64,000 bases of DNA. Origin: Hypoxylon rubiginosum (lineage: Eukaryota > Ascomycota > Sordariomycetes > Xylariales > Hypoxylaceae). The notes under the pieces are model-generated. The model searched no databases and was not told the DNA's origin. It worked only from the letters and a program-made list of their open reading frames with translations. The stretch covers positions 62,001 through 126,000 of the forward strand of contig CADCXA010000060.1 in assembly GCA_902806565.1 (NCBI GenBank), read 5' to 3'. The translations under genes and the position numbers were made by a program. This document shows, one piece after another, positions 15,189 to 28,693 of this stretch (its first letter is position 1; each line of letters begins with the position of its first letter).

Positions 15189-17249
15189 CACTTTTTTAAG
15201 CTTATTTATTTTTAATAAAAAAACTTAAATAATTAGGATTTATTTTTTAATATCTTTTAATTATTAATTATATATATATTACTTTTTTTATTAAGTAAAA
15301 AGTTTTTTATTTTATTAAAGTTTTTTTTTATAAGCTTATAAATTTATCTAGATTTGAATTTTTTTTATATATTTATTAAATTTAATTATTAAATAAATAC
15401 GGTGAATTCTTTTATAATAAATATTTTAATAAAATTATTTATTATTATATTTTTTATAAAAATATAAATAACTTTAATTTAATTTATAAATGCTTTTTAT
15501 TATAACTAATAGTTATAAATATCTATATATTATAACTTAATTTAAAGTAATATAATATTTATATATATTAACTTAATTATTTATTTATTATTATAATATA
15601 TTATAATTTTTAAGTTATTTAAATTTACACCGAGTTTTATAATTAAATATAATATAAATATAGCTTTTTTTATAACTTATATAAAAAACAATAACTTCGT
15701 TTTTATTATAAAAATAATTATTATGTTTTACTTATTTATATATTATTTAATTACTTTTTTAAATAATTTTATTATATATACTTATAAACCTTTTTAATTA
15801 AAAATGTTATCGGTAAATAAAACGTTATTAGTTACTTTAAATATATTAATATGTTTATATTATAAAAATAAATATTAAATAATAAAAAAGTATTAAATTA
15901 ATTGGTTGGTTTTAAAATGGTGTTTATTACTAAGATTTATATTAAATTTAATTAATTAAAAAGCTACGAAAATAATATTAAAATATATAATTATTATTAT
16001 ATATAATATTAATTTAATCTTTTATTAATATTATTAAATAAATTATAAAAAAACTAATTTTAATAAAAATAACAGTTTTTTATTTTTTATAAAAGTTAAA
16101 AAAATAATTCCTAGTTTCTTATTTATTAATAGTTTGTTTAATTTATCTATATATAAAAATTAAAAAAATTAAATTAATTTCTTATTTTAATTTTTAATTA
16201 TTTTAATTTTAAGAAACCACTATAAGTTATTTTTACTTATAAATTAATATTTCTTTTATAACTATAATATTACTACGTTTATTATTTGTTATTTATAATT
16301 TTAATATATAAAAATAATATTATTAATATAAAAAAAGATTAATACTTTATTTTTAAAAAAGTAATAAAACTTATAAAAAATAGTTAAAAAGCCTAATTTT
16401 ATAAATATCTTAGTTAGTTTTTTTTATTAAAATAAAGGAGATTTTTTTAATTTATATAACGTTTTTAATAAATGTAAAATAGTTTAATGTTTCTGGTATT
16501 TTAAAGGTATTTTTATATAAATTTCCTTATTTAAATTTACGTTTATAAATATATTAATTATATTATATTAAATTAACTTAAAATTAAATCTTATTATAAT
16601 TATAATAAAAGTTTAAAATAATCTTTTAATTAATATTAAAATATAAATATTTAAATGTTTATTTTTAATTTATTAGTTTTTTTGAATTACTAATTTTATT
16701 TTATATTTTATAAATTATTTATATTTATTAAATTTATATATATATATTTATATATAATTTAAAATTTATTTGTTATTAACGGTTTATTATTTATATTTAA
16801 CTTAAGAGTTTATTTTTTTATAGTTATTTAAGTGTAATTTCTTAGCTTTTTTAAATTTTTATTTTAAAATATAGTTTTATAATTTTTTTTAAGTTTTTAA
16901 AGAAAATGATAGATTTTTTTTATAAATCTTTTATTTTTTTTATAAAAGTTTTTACAACCTTTTAAATTTATATAATTTTAAATATAATATTAAATTTAAA
17001 TTTATTTAATTTATAAAATAATGTTATAAATAATATATTATTTATATTATTTATATTTTACTTATTAACTTTTTATATATTAATTTTATTATTAAAATTA
17101 AATATCTTATATTAAATATAGCTTTTTAACTTATTACGTGGTTTATAGTTTTAAAATAAAAAGTAGGTAAATTTTTTTTAGTTTATTTTAAAAGCGCGTT
17201 AAAAGTTACAGTTTAATTTACTAGGATAATATTTTTTATATTTTTATTT

Positions 17250-17430
17250 TAAAAAATATAATTTATAGCGTTTAATTTTATTTTTTTTATTTTATTATAA
17301 AAAGCGTGATTTATAACGTTTAACTTTAGTTTTTTAATTATATTTTAAAAAATGTAATTTATAACATATAACCTTTTTTTTATATTGATATTTAAAAAAA
17401 CATGATTTATAACATTTAACTTTTTTTTTA
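17250..17430 (-). repeat. Internal tandem repeat of the LTR retrotransposon
   Basis: About four diverged units of 45-50 bp, each containing a core resembling ATTTATAACGTTTAACTTT. The array is conserved in the second element copy in inverted orientation (26110-26288), so it belonged to the master element before RIP. Function unknown. Confidence 0.65.
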
Positions 17431-20400
17431 TTATTATAATAAATAATAAAATAATTAGTAAAAAAGTAATATTAAAAATAAAATATAATATAAATATAAT
17501 TTTAATATAAAAATAATTAAACTTTTTAACTTTTTTATTATTATATTTTTTATTATTACTATTTATTTTATAGTTTTACTTACTTTTATTTTTTACTGGT
17601 ATTTTTACTTTTATTTTGTTTTTTTTAAAAGCTAATAACCTTAAATTAACCTTTTTTTTTTATGTTTTACAAAGTGGTAACTTAATTAACTAAGTTTTAA
17701 ATATTCTTTTTTATTATATATAATAAGTTATTTTTTAAAAATAAAATATTTCCGTTAAATATAATATTTTTATTAAATATAACGTTTTATATTTTAATAA
17801 CTTATTTTAATATAAAAACTTAAATATTATAAATATTTATAAAATTATAATTTATTAAGTAATTTATTTATACTTTTAAATTAAAACATTAATATTAATT
17901 TTATTTTTATTTTATTTTTATAATAAGTGTAAACGCCTTATATTTATATACTTTTAAATAAATTTAATATAATCTTTTATCGGTGATTATATTATTTTTA
18001 AAAACTTAATAAATATTAAAACGTTTATATAAAAATTACTAATTAAAAATATATTTAAAAGTGTAATTATAAAAATAAGTAACAGTTTTAAAAACTTTTA
18101 TTTATAAAAAACTTAAAAACTTTAATTTTATTTTTATTATTTAAACTTTTTATTTAATTATATTTTTAAGTGTTTAACGTTTTCATTTTAATTTTATATA
18201 TTTAATATTAAAAACTTAAGTTTAATATAATATATTTATTAAATATAGTTTTATATAATATACTTTTTTATTACTAGTTTATTATTACATTTAATAATTT
18301 TAATATTAAGTTAATGTTATTTCTAAATAATTTTAAATATTTAATCTAAGATTTTAATAATTAAGTTTAAAATATAATTTTTAAAATAAAAGTTTTAAAC
18401 TTATTTTATATATTTATTAATAATTAATATTATATATTAATATTTTTAAAAATCTATTTTTAAGTTATAAAAATTAATAATTAAATGTTTATTTAGCTTA
18501 TTTAGTTATTTATAACGTTTATAATAATTAAGCTTTTTAGTTTTTTTATAGTTATACACGTTATATTTTATTATAATAATTAAATTGATTTTTTTAATTA
18601 AACTAAACTTTTTAATTTTCATTTTTTAAAAGTAATTAATTATATAATTAAAAGCTTTTAATTTTAAATAACTAAATTATAAGTATTATAATTTACTAGT
18701 TATTATATTTAAAAGTTATTTTATTTAACTGTTAAATTTAATGTTTTTTATATAAAATAAATAATTAATAAAGTTCTTAAAAAAATCCTTTAAAATATAT
18801 TAATCTTATTTATTAATAATAATATATAAAATAAAATTTTTTTTTTTTATAAACAGTTATTTATATTTTTATAATCCTATTAATATTTTATTCTTTTTAA
18901 AAGTTTTAATAATATTATATTATATATAAATCTTTTATAATATATTATATTTTATAATTATAAAAGTTTTACTTTTTTTAAACTTTTTAAATATATATTT
19001 ACTTTTTTATATTTTTATATAAATATAACTAAATCTCCTATAAAAATTATATCTTTAATATATATTATTTAATATAATAAAAATTAGTTAAATTAATTAA
19101 AAATATAAATAATAATTTTTAAATTTAAAATTACTAAGTTTTTTAAAAAATAAATATTAATTTTAAATATAGTTTATAAAATTAAAAATGTTTTTTTTAT
19201 TTTTTTTATAATAAAATTTAAAGTTTAATTTTTTAAAGCCTTATTTTTAATAATATACTAGTAGTTAAAAATTTTATAATAATTATAATAAACTAAGTAT
19301 AAAATATTAGTTTTTTATAAATAATTAATAAATATATTAATTTATTTTTTTTTAATTAATTTAATTTATTTATTTAAACTGTTTTAACTATGTAATTTAC
19401 CGTGGCTTTTACCATTTTTACCTTATTTTAATTAATTAAAAAGTTTAAAAATAACGTTTTTTTTTATCCTAGTTTAATATTTAAATTTTTATTATAATTA
19501 GATTTTATATTATTAAATTAAACAATAAATACTTTTTTTATAAAACAAGGTTATATAAAAGTTAATTATAAAAATATATATTTATATAAAATAACTGTTA
19601 TATTTAAATAATTAAACGTGTTACTTTTAATTTTATTAATATTTAATAGTTTATAATTAATTATTTAATTATTTAAAATATTATTAAATATAATTTTAAA
19701 ATCTTTTATTAATAGTTAATTATTAATAATATTTATAAAACTTTTTATTTTTATATTTATAATAACTAATTCTTATTTAGTTATTTATATTTTAAAGTTT
19801 TTAAATATTTTTATTAATTATTACATTATTTTTTTATATTGTTTTTAAATTTATAGTTTTAATTAATTATTATATATTTTACTAATAATAAATAGTTTTT
19901 TATATTATTTATATAAAATATTTATTAAATTAAAACATATATTTTAATAATTTAAAAATATAAAGTTAATAACTTAATTTCTTAGTTTTTTAATTACTTA
20001 TTAATAAATCTAATAAATTTTATAATTATAATTATAAAAGGTTTAATCTTTCTTATAAATAACTTTATTTTTTTTTTTTATTTTTATTAAATTTATAAGT
20101 TTTTTATTTATTTTAATTTGTTTTTTTTAACTTTTATTTATTATAATTTAAAAACTATTATTTAATAAATTTCACGTTATTTATTAAGCTTTTTTTAAAT
20201 AATTATTAATATTTAGTTAAAATAACTTTTTTAGTTATTTTAACATTTTTATAAAATTAATATATTTTTAAAATTCTAAGTTAATAACTTTTATTTAAAA
20301 CTTTTTATTTTATTGTTCCTAATTAAATAAACTATTATAAAAAACCTTTTTTATTATTATTTTTAACATGTTATCTTTTTTACTATTAGTTAAATTTAAA

Positions 20401-20519
20401 TTATAAAAAGTTTTATTAATATAACTGTTTTATAATTTTATAGTTTTCAGTTAATTAAAAGTTACGTATTATTATTTATATATAGCTTTTTAATTTTTAA
20501 GTAAAATAAAACTTTTAAT

Positions 20520-20699
20520 TGTTAAATAATATATATATTTAATTAAAAAATTAATTATATATATTAAATATATTTTCTAATTATATATGTTTTTATAATT
20601 CTTTAAAATAACTTTATAATAAAATTATTACGGCTTTAGTTATTAACTTGTACGTAGAATTTAAATAAATCTTTTAAAATAATCTCTTATTATTTAATA
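20520..20699 (-). repeat. LTR of retrotransposon copy 1 (5' LTR)
   Basis: A 180-bp partner of 15009-15188, starting TGTTAAATAAT on the plus strand. It is followed by the target duplication TATTA at 20700-20704. Confidence 0.85.
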
Positions 20700-20704
20700 T
20701 ATTA

Positions 20705-22389
20705 CTTTATTATAATTAAACCGGTTTTTTAGTTATTTATTTTTATTATTATTCTTTTATTTATTATTAAAATATTTAAATAAGTGGTTAAATTATATAA
20801 CATTTATTTATTAAATATATATAATTAATTAAAAATATAAAAAATCTTTTAATTTATTAATTTATATTTTTTATAATATTATTATAAATTATAACTTATT
20901 AGTTATTAAAATAAAAAATAATAAATAACGTTTAATTAATATAAATATTATTAATTTTATTTTTAAAAAGCTTAGTTATTTTTTAATTTTTAAAAAGTAT
21001 AAATTAAAAAAATATATAATATATAATATAAAATTTTAACTAATTTTTTTTTTGTTTAATTTAAAAATTATAAATAAAAATAATTTAAAGGTTTATTATA
21101 ATAAATTATAATTTTTTAATATATAATAAAATATTACGTATAAATTTATATAAATAATTTATTTTTTTTATATAAATATTTAGTTTTTTTTATATTATTA
21201 CTTTTAAAACTTTATTTTTAAAATTATTATTTTAAAGCTAGTTTATTTACTGTTTATTTAATATAAAAATGGTTTATATAATATAAAAAATAGATTTTTC
21301 TATTTTAAAATATATAGATTTTATATTTAAATAATGTTTTAATTTAAAAAAAAATAAGTTAAATAATTATTTAAATAAAAATTAGTTAAAAAAGGATTTT
21401 AAAAAGTGTAAAAGTATTAATAATAAATTTAATTTTTAAAAAAAAGGATATATTAACAAGGAATAAGCCGAAAAAAAAAATTTAAAAAAAGTATTTTATA
21501 AATATAAAAACGATTTCTTTATTATTATTAACCTTAATAAGAAAAATTTATTTAATGGTAATTTAAAACATTTTAAATATTATTAATAAAATATTAAAAT
21601 TATAAATAAAAATAAGTTTATATATAAATGGTATTTTATTAAAATAAAAACAATTATTTGTTATATTAAAAAATAATAAATAAAATATATTTTTATGTTT
21701 TTAAAATAAAATTAGTAAATTAATTAATTATAAAATAAATATTACTTAAAGATTTTATAAAAAGATTAAAAAATTTATTTTTAGTTTATTTAAATTTATA
21801 TTATAATTTAATTTATATATTAATATTTAAATTAAAAGATTAATAAAAATAAATAATTTAAATAAAGTTTATAAAAAAAAAGTTTTTTTATTATATTTTA
21901 AAACATATTTTAACTTATTTTTAAATAATATATAATATATAAAATTAATTTTTATATTAATAGTTAATATATAAATAATATATATTTTTTTAATAATTAA
22001 ATATTAGTATATTATTAATTATAATTATAAATAATTTAAAATCTTATAAAAATATATTATTTAAAATATTAGAAATATAAGAATTATTTTATATTTATAA
22101 TAAATTTAAAATAATAAATTAATATTATTTTATAGATTTTTAAAAAGAATTTTAAATTAGGTAAATAATATATTTTAATTATATTATTTTTCCTTTTTTT
22201 AGCTTTTATTAAAACTTAGTTATTTTTTATTTTATAATTTTAATTTAAAAATATTTATATAAAATTAATTTAAGATTTAAAAAAACTAAGTTTTAAGCTT
22301 TTAATTAAATTTTACTTAGTATATATTAAGGTATATTTTAATTTAAAAAATAAGTAAATTTTTTTAAAATTAAAGTTTTTAAACTTTTT
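20705..22389. repeat. RIP-mutated AT-rich DNA between LTR element 1 and family A copy 2
   Basis: No genes seen. No second copy of this stretch was recognised inside the window, so it may be the right-hand continuation of family A copy 1 beyond the retrotransposon, or a different repeat. Sequence similar to the window start resumes at about 22390. Confidence 0.4.
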
Positions 22390-22719
22390 AAGTTTTTAGC
22401 TTTTTAAGTTTTTTAAATCTTAAAGTAATTTTTTTTTTAAAGTTTTTTTATTTGTTATTAATATAAAATTAAAAAGATATTTTTATTTTTTAAAATTATT
22501 TAAGAATTTATTTTTTTATTAAGTTTATATGTTTTTTTATTAATTATTATAATTTAATATTAAGTTTTTATAATAAAAAGTTTAAATAATAACTTAAAAA
22601 ATTTAACTAAGTTTTAAATTTATTTAAATAAAAATAAATTATTATTTTTATTAAAAAAATAATTTAATAATATATAAATTTTTTATAATATAAAAAAGGT
22701 TTTTATTAATATTTATTAT
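22390..22719 (+). repeat. Family A, copy 2, left part
   Basis: Matches 1-320 of the window in the same orientation. It is interrupted after ATTAT (22715-22719) by the second LTR retrotransposon, and the alignment resumes at 33232 with the same ATTAT. Confidence 0.8.
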
Positions 22720-22901
22720 TATTAAATAATAAAAAGTTATTTTAAAAAACTTAAATAAGTTTTATATATAAACTAATAATCGGAGCCGTAATAATTTTAT
22801 TATAAGGTTATTTTAAGAAATCGTAAAAACATATATAATTAAAAAAAACATATTTAATATATATAATTAACCTTTTAATTAAATATATATATAATTTAAC
22901 A
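22720..22901 (+). repeat. 5' LTR of retrotransposon copy 2
   Basis: 182 bp, ending ATTTAACA. It is a direct repeat of 33050-33231 and the inverted counterpart of the LTRs at 15009 and 20520. It keeps an internal CGGAGCCG that most other copies have lost to C-to-T and G-to-A changes. Confidence 0.85.
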
Positions 22902-25900
22902 ATTAAAAATCTTATTTACTTAAAAATTAAAAAGTTATATATAAATAATAATATATAACTTTTAATTAATTAAAAACTATAAAATTATAAAACACTTATA
23001 TTAATAAAATTTTTTATAATTTAAATTTAATTAATAATAAAAAAAACAATATATTAAAAATAATAAAAAAAAAAAAGGTTTTTTATAATAATTTAATTAA
23101 CTAAAAATAATAAAATAAAAAGTTTTAAATAAAAGTTATTAATTTAAAACTTTAAAAATATATTAATTTTATAAAAATATTAAAATAATTAAAGAAATTA
23201 TTTTAACTAAATATTAATAATTATTTAAAAAAAGTTTAATAAATAATATAAAATTTATTAAATAATAATTTTTAAATTATAATAAATAAAAGTTAAAAGA
23301 AAATAAATTAAAATAAGTGAAAAATTTATAAGTTTAATAAAAATAATAAAAAAAAATAAAATTATTTATAAGAAAAATTAAACCTTTTATAATTATAATT
23401 ATAAAATTTATTAAATTTATTAATAAGTAGTTAAAAAACTAAAAAATTAAGTTATTAACTTTATATTTTTAAATTATTAAAATATATATTTTAATTTAAT
23501 AGATATTTTATATAAATAATATAAAAAATTATTTGTTACTAGTAAAATATATAATAATTAATTAAAATTACAAGCTTAAAAATAATATAAAAAAGTAGTG
23601 TAATAACTAATAAAAATACTTAAAAATTTTAAGGTATAAATAATTAAATAAAAATTAATTATTATAAATATAAAAATAAAAAACTTTATAAATATTATTA
23701 ATAATTAACTACTAATAAAAAATTTTAAAGTTATATTTAATAATATTTTAAGTAATTAAATAATTAATTATAAATTACTAAATATTAATAAAATTAAAAA
23801 TAATATATTTAATTATTTAAATATAATAATTATTTTATATAAATATATATTTTTATAATTAACTTTTATACGGCTTTGTTTTATAAAAAAAATATTCGTT
23901 ATTTAATTTAATAATATAAAATCTAATTACTATAAAAACTTAAATATTAAACTAAAATAAAAAAAAAATATTATTTTTAAACTTTTTAATTAATTAAAAC
24001 AAGGTAAAAATAATAAAAACCACGGTAAATCACACGGTTAAAATAATTTAAATAAATAAGCTAAATTAACTAAATTAAAACAAACCGATATATTTATTAA
24101 TTACTTATAAAAAACCAATATTTTATATTTAGTTTATTATAATTACTATAAAATTCTTAATTATTAATATATTATTAAAAATAAAATTTTAAAAAACTAG
24201 ATTTTAAATTTTACTATAAAAAGAATAATTAAATATAAAATAACTAAAAATAATATATTTATTAAGTTAATTAAAAAAATAAAAAAAAGGTTATTTATAT
24301 AAAATAAAAATTAAATAATTTAAATAATTAAGAAAATAAAAGAAATATTTTTAATTTTATAAGTTATATTTAAAGTTAATACTTATTTTTTAAAAAACTT
24401 AATAATTTTAAACTTAAAAACTATTATTTATATTTTTAATTAATTTAACCGATTTTTATTATATTAAATAATATATATTAAAAACGTGATTTTTATAAAA
24501 AACTTAGTTATATTTATATAAAAATATAAAAAAATAAATATACTTTTAAAAAATCTAAAAAAAATAAAACTTTTATAATTATAAAATATAATATATTATA
24601 AAAAATTCATATATAATATAATATTATTAAGGCTTTTAAAAAAAATAAAATATTAATAAAACTATAAAAATATAAATAACTATTTATAAAAAAAAAATAA
24701 TTCCGTTTTATATATTATTATTAATAAATAAAACTAATATATTTTAAAAAATCTTTTTAAAAACTTTATTAATTACTTATTTTATATAAAAAATATTAAG
24801 TTTAATAGCTAAATAAAACAACCTTTAAAAATAGTAACTAATAAATTATAACATTTATAATTTAATTATTTAAAATTAAAAGCTTTTAATTATATAATTA
24901 GTTACTTTTAAAAAATAAAAATTAAAAAGTTTAATTTAACTAAAAAAACCAATTAAATTATTATAATAAAATATAACACGTATAACTATAAAAAAACCAA
25001 GAAATTTAATTATTATAAACGTTATAAATAACTAAATAAATTAAATAAACATTTAACTATTAATTTTTATAATTTAAAAATAAACTTTTAAAAATATTAA
25101 TATATAATATTAATTACTAATAAATATATAAAATAAACCTAGGATTTTTATCTTAAAAATTATACTTGAAACTTAATTATTAAAATCTTAAATTAAATAT
25201 TTAAAATTATTTAAAAATAGTATTAATTTAATATTAAAACTATTAAATATAATAATAAACTAATAATAAAAAAACACATTATATAAAATTATATTTAATA
25301 AATATATTATATTAAACTTAAACCTTTAATATTAAATATATAAAATTAAAATAAAAACATTAAACATTTAAAGGGTATAATTAAATAAAAAGTTTAAATA
25401 ATAAAAATAAAATTAAAGTTTTTAAGTTTTTTATAAATAAAAGTTTTTAAAGTTATTATTTATTTTTATAATCGTATTTTTAAGTATAACCTTAATTAAT
25501 AATTTTTATATAAGCGTTTTTATATTTATTTAATATTTAAAAATAATATAATTATTAATAAAAAATTATATTAAATTTATTTAAAAATATATAAATATAA
25601 AATGTTTATATTTATTATAAAAATAAAACGAAAATAAAACTAATATTAACGTTTTAATTTAAAAATATAAATAAACTATTTAATAAATTATAATTTTATA
25701 AATATTTATAATATTTAAGTTTTTATATTAAAACAAGTTATTAAAATATAAAATATTATATTTAATAAAAATATTATATTTAATAAAAATATTTTATTTT
25801 TAAAAGATAATTTATTATATATAATAAAAAAGAATATCTAAGATTTAATTAACTAGGTTATTATTTTATAAAACGTAAAAAAAAAAACTAACTTAAGATT

Positions 25901-26109
25901 ATTAGTTTTTAAAGAAAATAAAATAAAAATAAAAATACTAATAAAAAATAAAAACAAATAAAACCTTAAAATAAATAATAATAATAATAAATATAATAAT
26001 AAAAAAGTTAAAAAATATAATTATTTTTATATTAAAACTATATTTATATTATATTTTATTTTTAATATTATTTTTTTACCGGTTATTTTATTATTTATTA
26101 TAATAATAA

Positions 26110-26288
26110 AAAAAAAATTAAACACTATAAATTACGTTTTTTTAAATATAAATATAAAAAAAAAATTAAATGTTATAAATTATACCTTTTTAAATATAAT
26201 TAAAAAACTAAAATTAAACACTATAAATTATATTTTTTATAATAAAATAAAAAAAATAAAATTAAACGTTATAAATTATATTTTTTAA
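26110..26288 (+). repeat. Internal tandem repeat of LTR retrotransposon copy 2
   Basis: Inverted counterpart of 17250-17430: about four units with a shared core resembling AAACGTTATAAATTA. Confidence 0.65.
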
Positions 26289-28295
26289 AATAAAAATATA
26301 AAAAATATTATTTTAATAAATTAAGTTATAACTTTTAATATACTTTTAAAATAAATTAAAAAAAATTTACTTATTTTTTATTTTAAAGTTATAAATTATA
26401 TAATAAGTTAAAAAACTATATTTAATATAAAACATTTAATTTTAATAATAAAATTAATATATAAAAAACTAATAAATAAAATATAAATAATATAAATAAT
26501 ATATTATTTATAATATTATTTTATAAGTTAAATAAATTTAAATTTAATATTATACCTAGGATTATATAAATTTAAAAAATTATAAAAACTTTTATAAAAA
26601 AAATAAAAAATCTATAAAAAAGATTTATTATTTTCTTTAAAAATTTATAAGAAGTTATAAAATTATACCTTAAAATAAAAATTTAAAAAAACTAAAAAAT
26701 TATATTTAAATAACTATAAAAAAATAAACTTTTAAATTAAATATAAATAATAAACTGTTAATAATAAATAAATTTTAAACTATATATAAATATATATATA
26801 TAAATTTAATAAATATAAATAGTTTATAAAATATAAAATAAAACTAATAGTTTAAAAAAACTAATAAATTAAAAATAAATATTTAAATATTTATATTTTA
26901 ATATTAACTAAAAAATTATTCCAGACTTTTATTATAATTATAATAAAATTTAACTTTAAATTAATTTAATATAATATAATTAATATATTTATAAATATAA
27001 ATTTAAATAAAAAGATTTATATAAAAATACTTTTAAAATATTAAAAACGTTAAATTATTTTACGTTTATTAAAAATATTATATAAATTAAAAAAATCTTT
27101 TTTATTTTAATAAAAAAAGTTAATTAAAATATTTATAAAATTAAGTTTTTTAGTTGTTTTTTATAAGTTTTACTGCTTTTTTAAAAATAAAATATTAATT
27201 TTTTTTTATATTAATAATATCGTTTTTATATATTAAAATTATAAATAATAAATAATAAATATAATAATATTATAATTATAAAAAAAATATTAATTTATAA
27301 ATAAAAATAACTTATAATAGTTTTTTAAAATCGAAATAATTAAAAACTAAGATAAAAAACTAATTTAACTTTTTTAATTTTTATATATAAATAAATTAAA
27401 TAAATTCTTAATAAATAAAAAACTAAGAATTATTTTTTTAATTTTTATAAGAAATAAAAAACTGTTATTTTTATTAAAATTAACTTTTTTATAATTTATT
27501 TAATAATATTAATAAAAAATTAAATTAATATTATATATAATAATAATTATATATATTAATATTATTTTTATAATTTTTTAATTAGTTAAATTTAATATAA
27601 ATTTTAATAATAAATATTATTTTAAAATTAATTAATTAATTTAATATATTATTATTATTTAATATTTATTTTTATAATATAAATATATTAATATATTTAA
27701 AATAATTAATAATATTTTATTTATTAATAATATTTTTAATTAAAAAATTTTATAAATATATATAATAAAATTATTTAAAAAAATAATTAAATAATATATA
27801 AATAAATAAAATATAATAATTATTTTTATAATAAAAACAAAGTTATTATTTTTTATATAAATTATAAAAAAAACTATATTTATATTATATTTAATTATAA
27901 AACTTAATATAAATTTAAATAATTTAAAAATTATAATATATTATAATAATAAATAAATAATTAAATTAATATATATAAATATTATATTATTTTAAATTAA
28001 GTTATAATATATAAATATTTATAATTATTAATTATAATAAAAAACACTTATAAATTAAATTAAAATTATTTATATTTTTATAAAAAATATAATAATAAAT
28101 AGTTTTATTAAAATATTTATTATAAAAAAATTCGTTATATTTATTTAATAATTAAACTTAATAAATATATAAAAAAAAATTAAATTTAAATAAATTTATA
28201 AACTTATAAAAAAAAACTTTAATAAAAAAAAAACTTTTTATTTAATAAAAAAACAATATATATATAATTAATAATTAAAAAATATTAAAAAATAA

Positions 28296-28693
28296 GAGCT
28301 TTACTATTTACACCTTATAAAATTACTATCGGGCCCTTATTTACACCCTAGTACATCGGCTTAATTACCCCACTCCCATTAGAAAGGCGGTGAGCTTCTA
28401 TTTCCCTCACCGCCTACAGCCTTATTATGTACATTGGTACAATGCAATTCCGGAGCATTTTCACGTCGGCGACCACCACAATAGATAGACTACTAATACG
28501 GAAAAGCGCATTCATATAATGAAGATTAATATCAACTCTGTAACTACCAATCGAAATAATAAGGAGTGCATCCCTGGTATCATTGCATGACACAAACTTG
28601 TTAACCTGTCCGTGATCCAATCCAAGCCAATCTGTATACGCCTAAATTCCATCCAACCCGTGTACGCCTAGGTCCTAAACAGTAGCCAGCCCT
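28296..28693. other. Non-coding left edge of the island
   Basis: About 400 bp of balanced composition downstream of the HNH-like gene. It contains a 9-bp perfect hairpin (28386-28414) and three short repeats of the type GTGTACGCC (around 28633, 28664 and 28700). A 68-residue minus-strand frame here (28414-28620) has no recognisable features and I do not call it a gene. Confidence 0.5.
28386..28414. repeat. 9-bp perfect inverted repeat (hairpin)
   Basis: GGCGGTGAG and CTCACCGCC separated by 11 bp. It lies near the island border and downstream of the HNH-like gene. It could be a transposon subterminal hairpin or chance. Role unknown. Confidence 0.6.

Larger units (their letters stand above)
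15009..20699 (-). mobile_element. LTR retrotransposon copy 1, RIP-mutated
   Basis: A 5.7-kb element bounded by two direct repeats of 180 bp (15009-15188 and 20520-20699) that begin and end with TGTTAAAT/ATTTAACA-type termini. It is flanked by a perfect 5-bp duplication TATTA (15004-15008 and 20700-20704). Its internal 5.3 kb matches the internal part of the second copy (22902-28295) in reverse complement. The minus orientation is inferred from a purine-rich tract next to the LTR at the 15189 side (GCTTAAAAAAGTG on the minus strand), expected just upstream of a 3' LTR. No gag or pol frame survives, so Copia or Gypsy cannot be decided. Confidence 0.85.

Noticed and set aside
1..28295. rRNA, tRNA or mitochondrial DNA as explanation for the extreme A/T content
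   Set aside because: No conserved rRNA or tRNA blocks seen, no long genes as expected in mitochondrial DNA, and copies differ by RIP-type transitions.
28414..28620. 68-residue minus-strand frame
   Set aside because: Short, no motifs, no supporting context; could be chance in this small non-coding segment.
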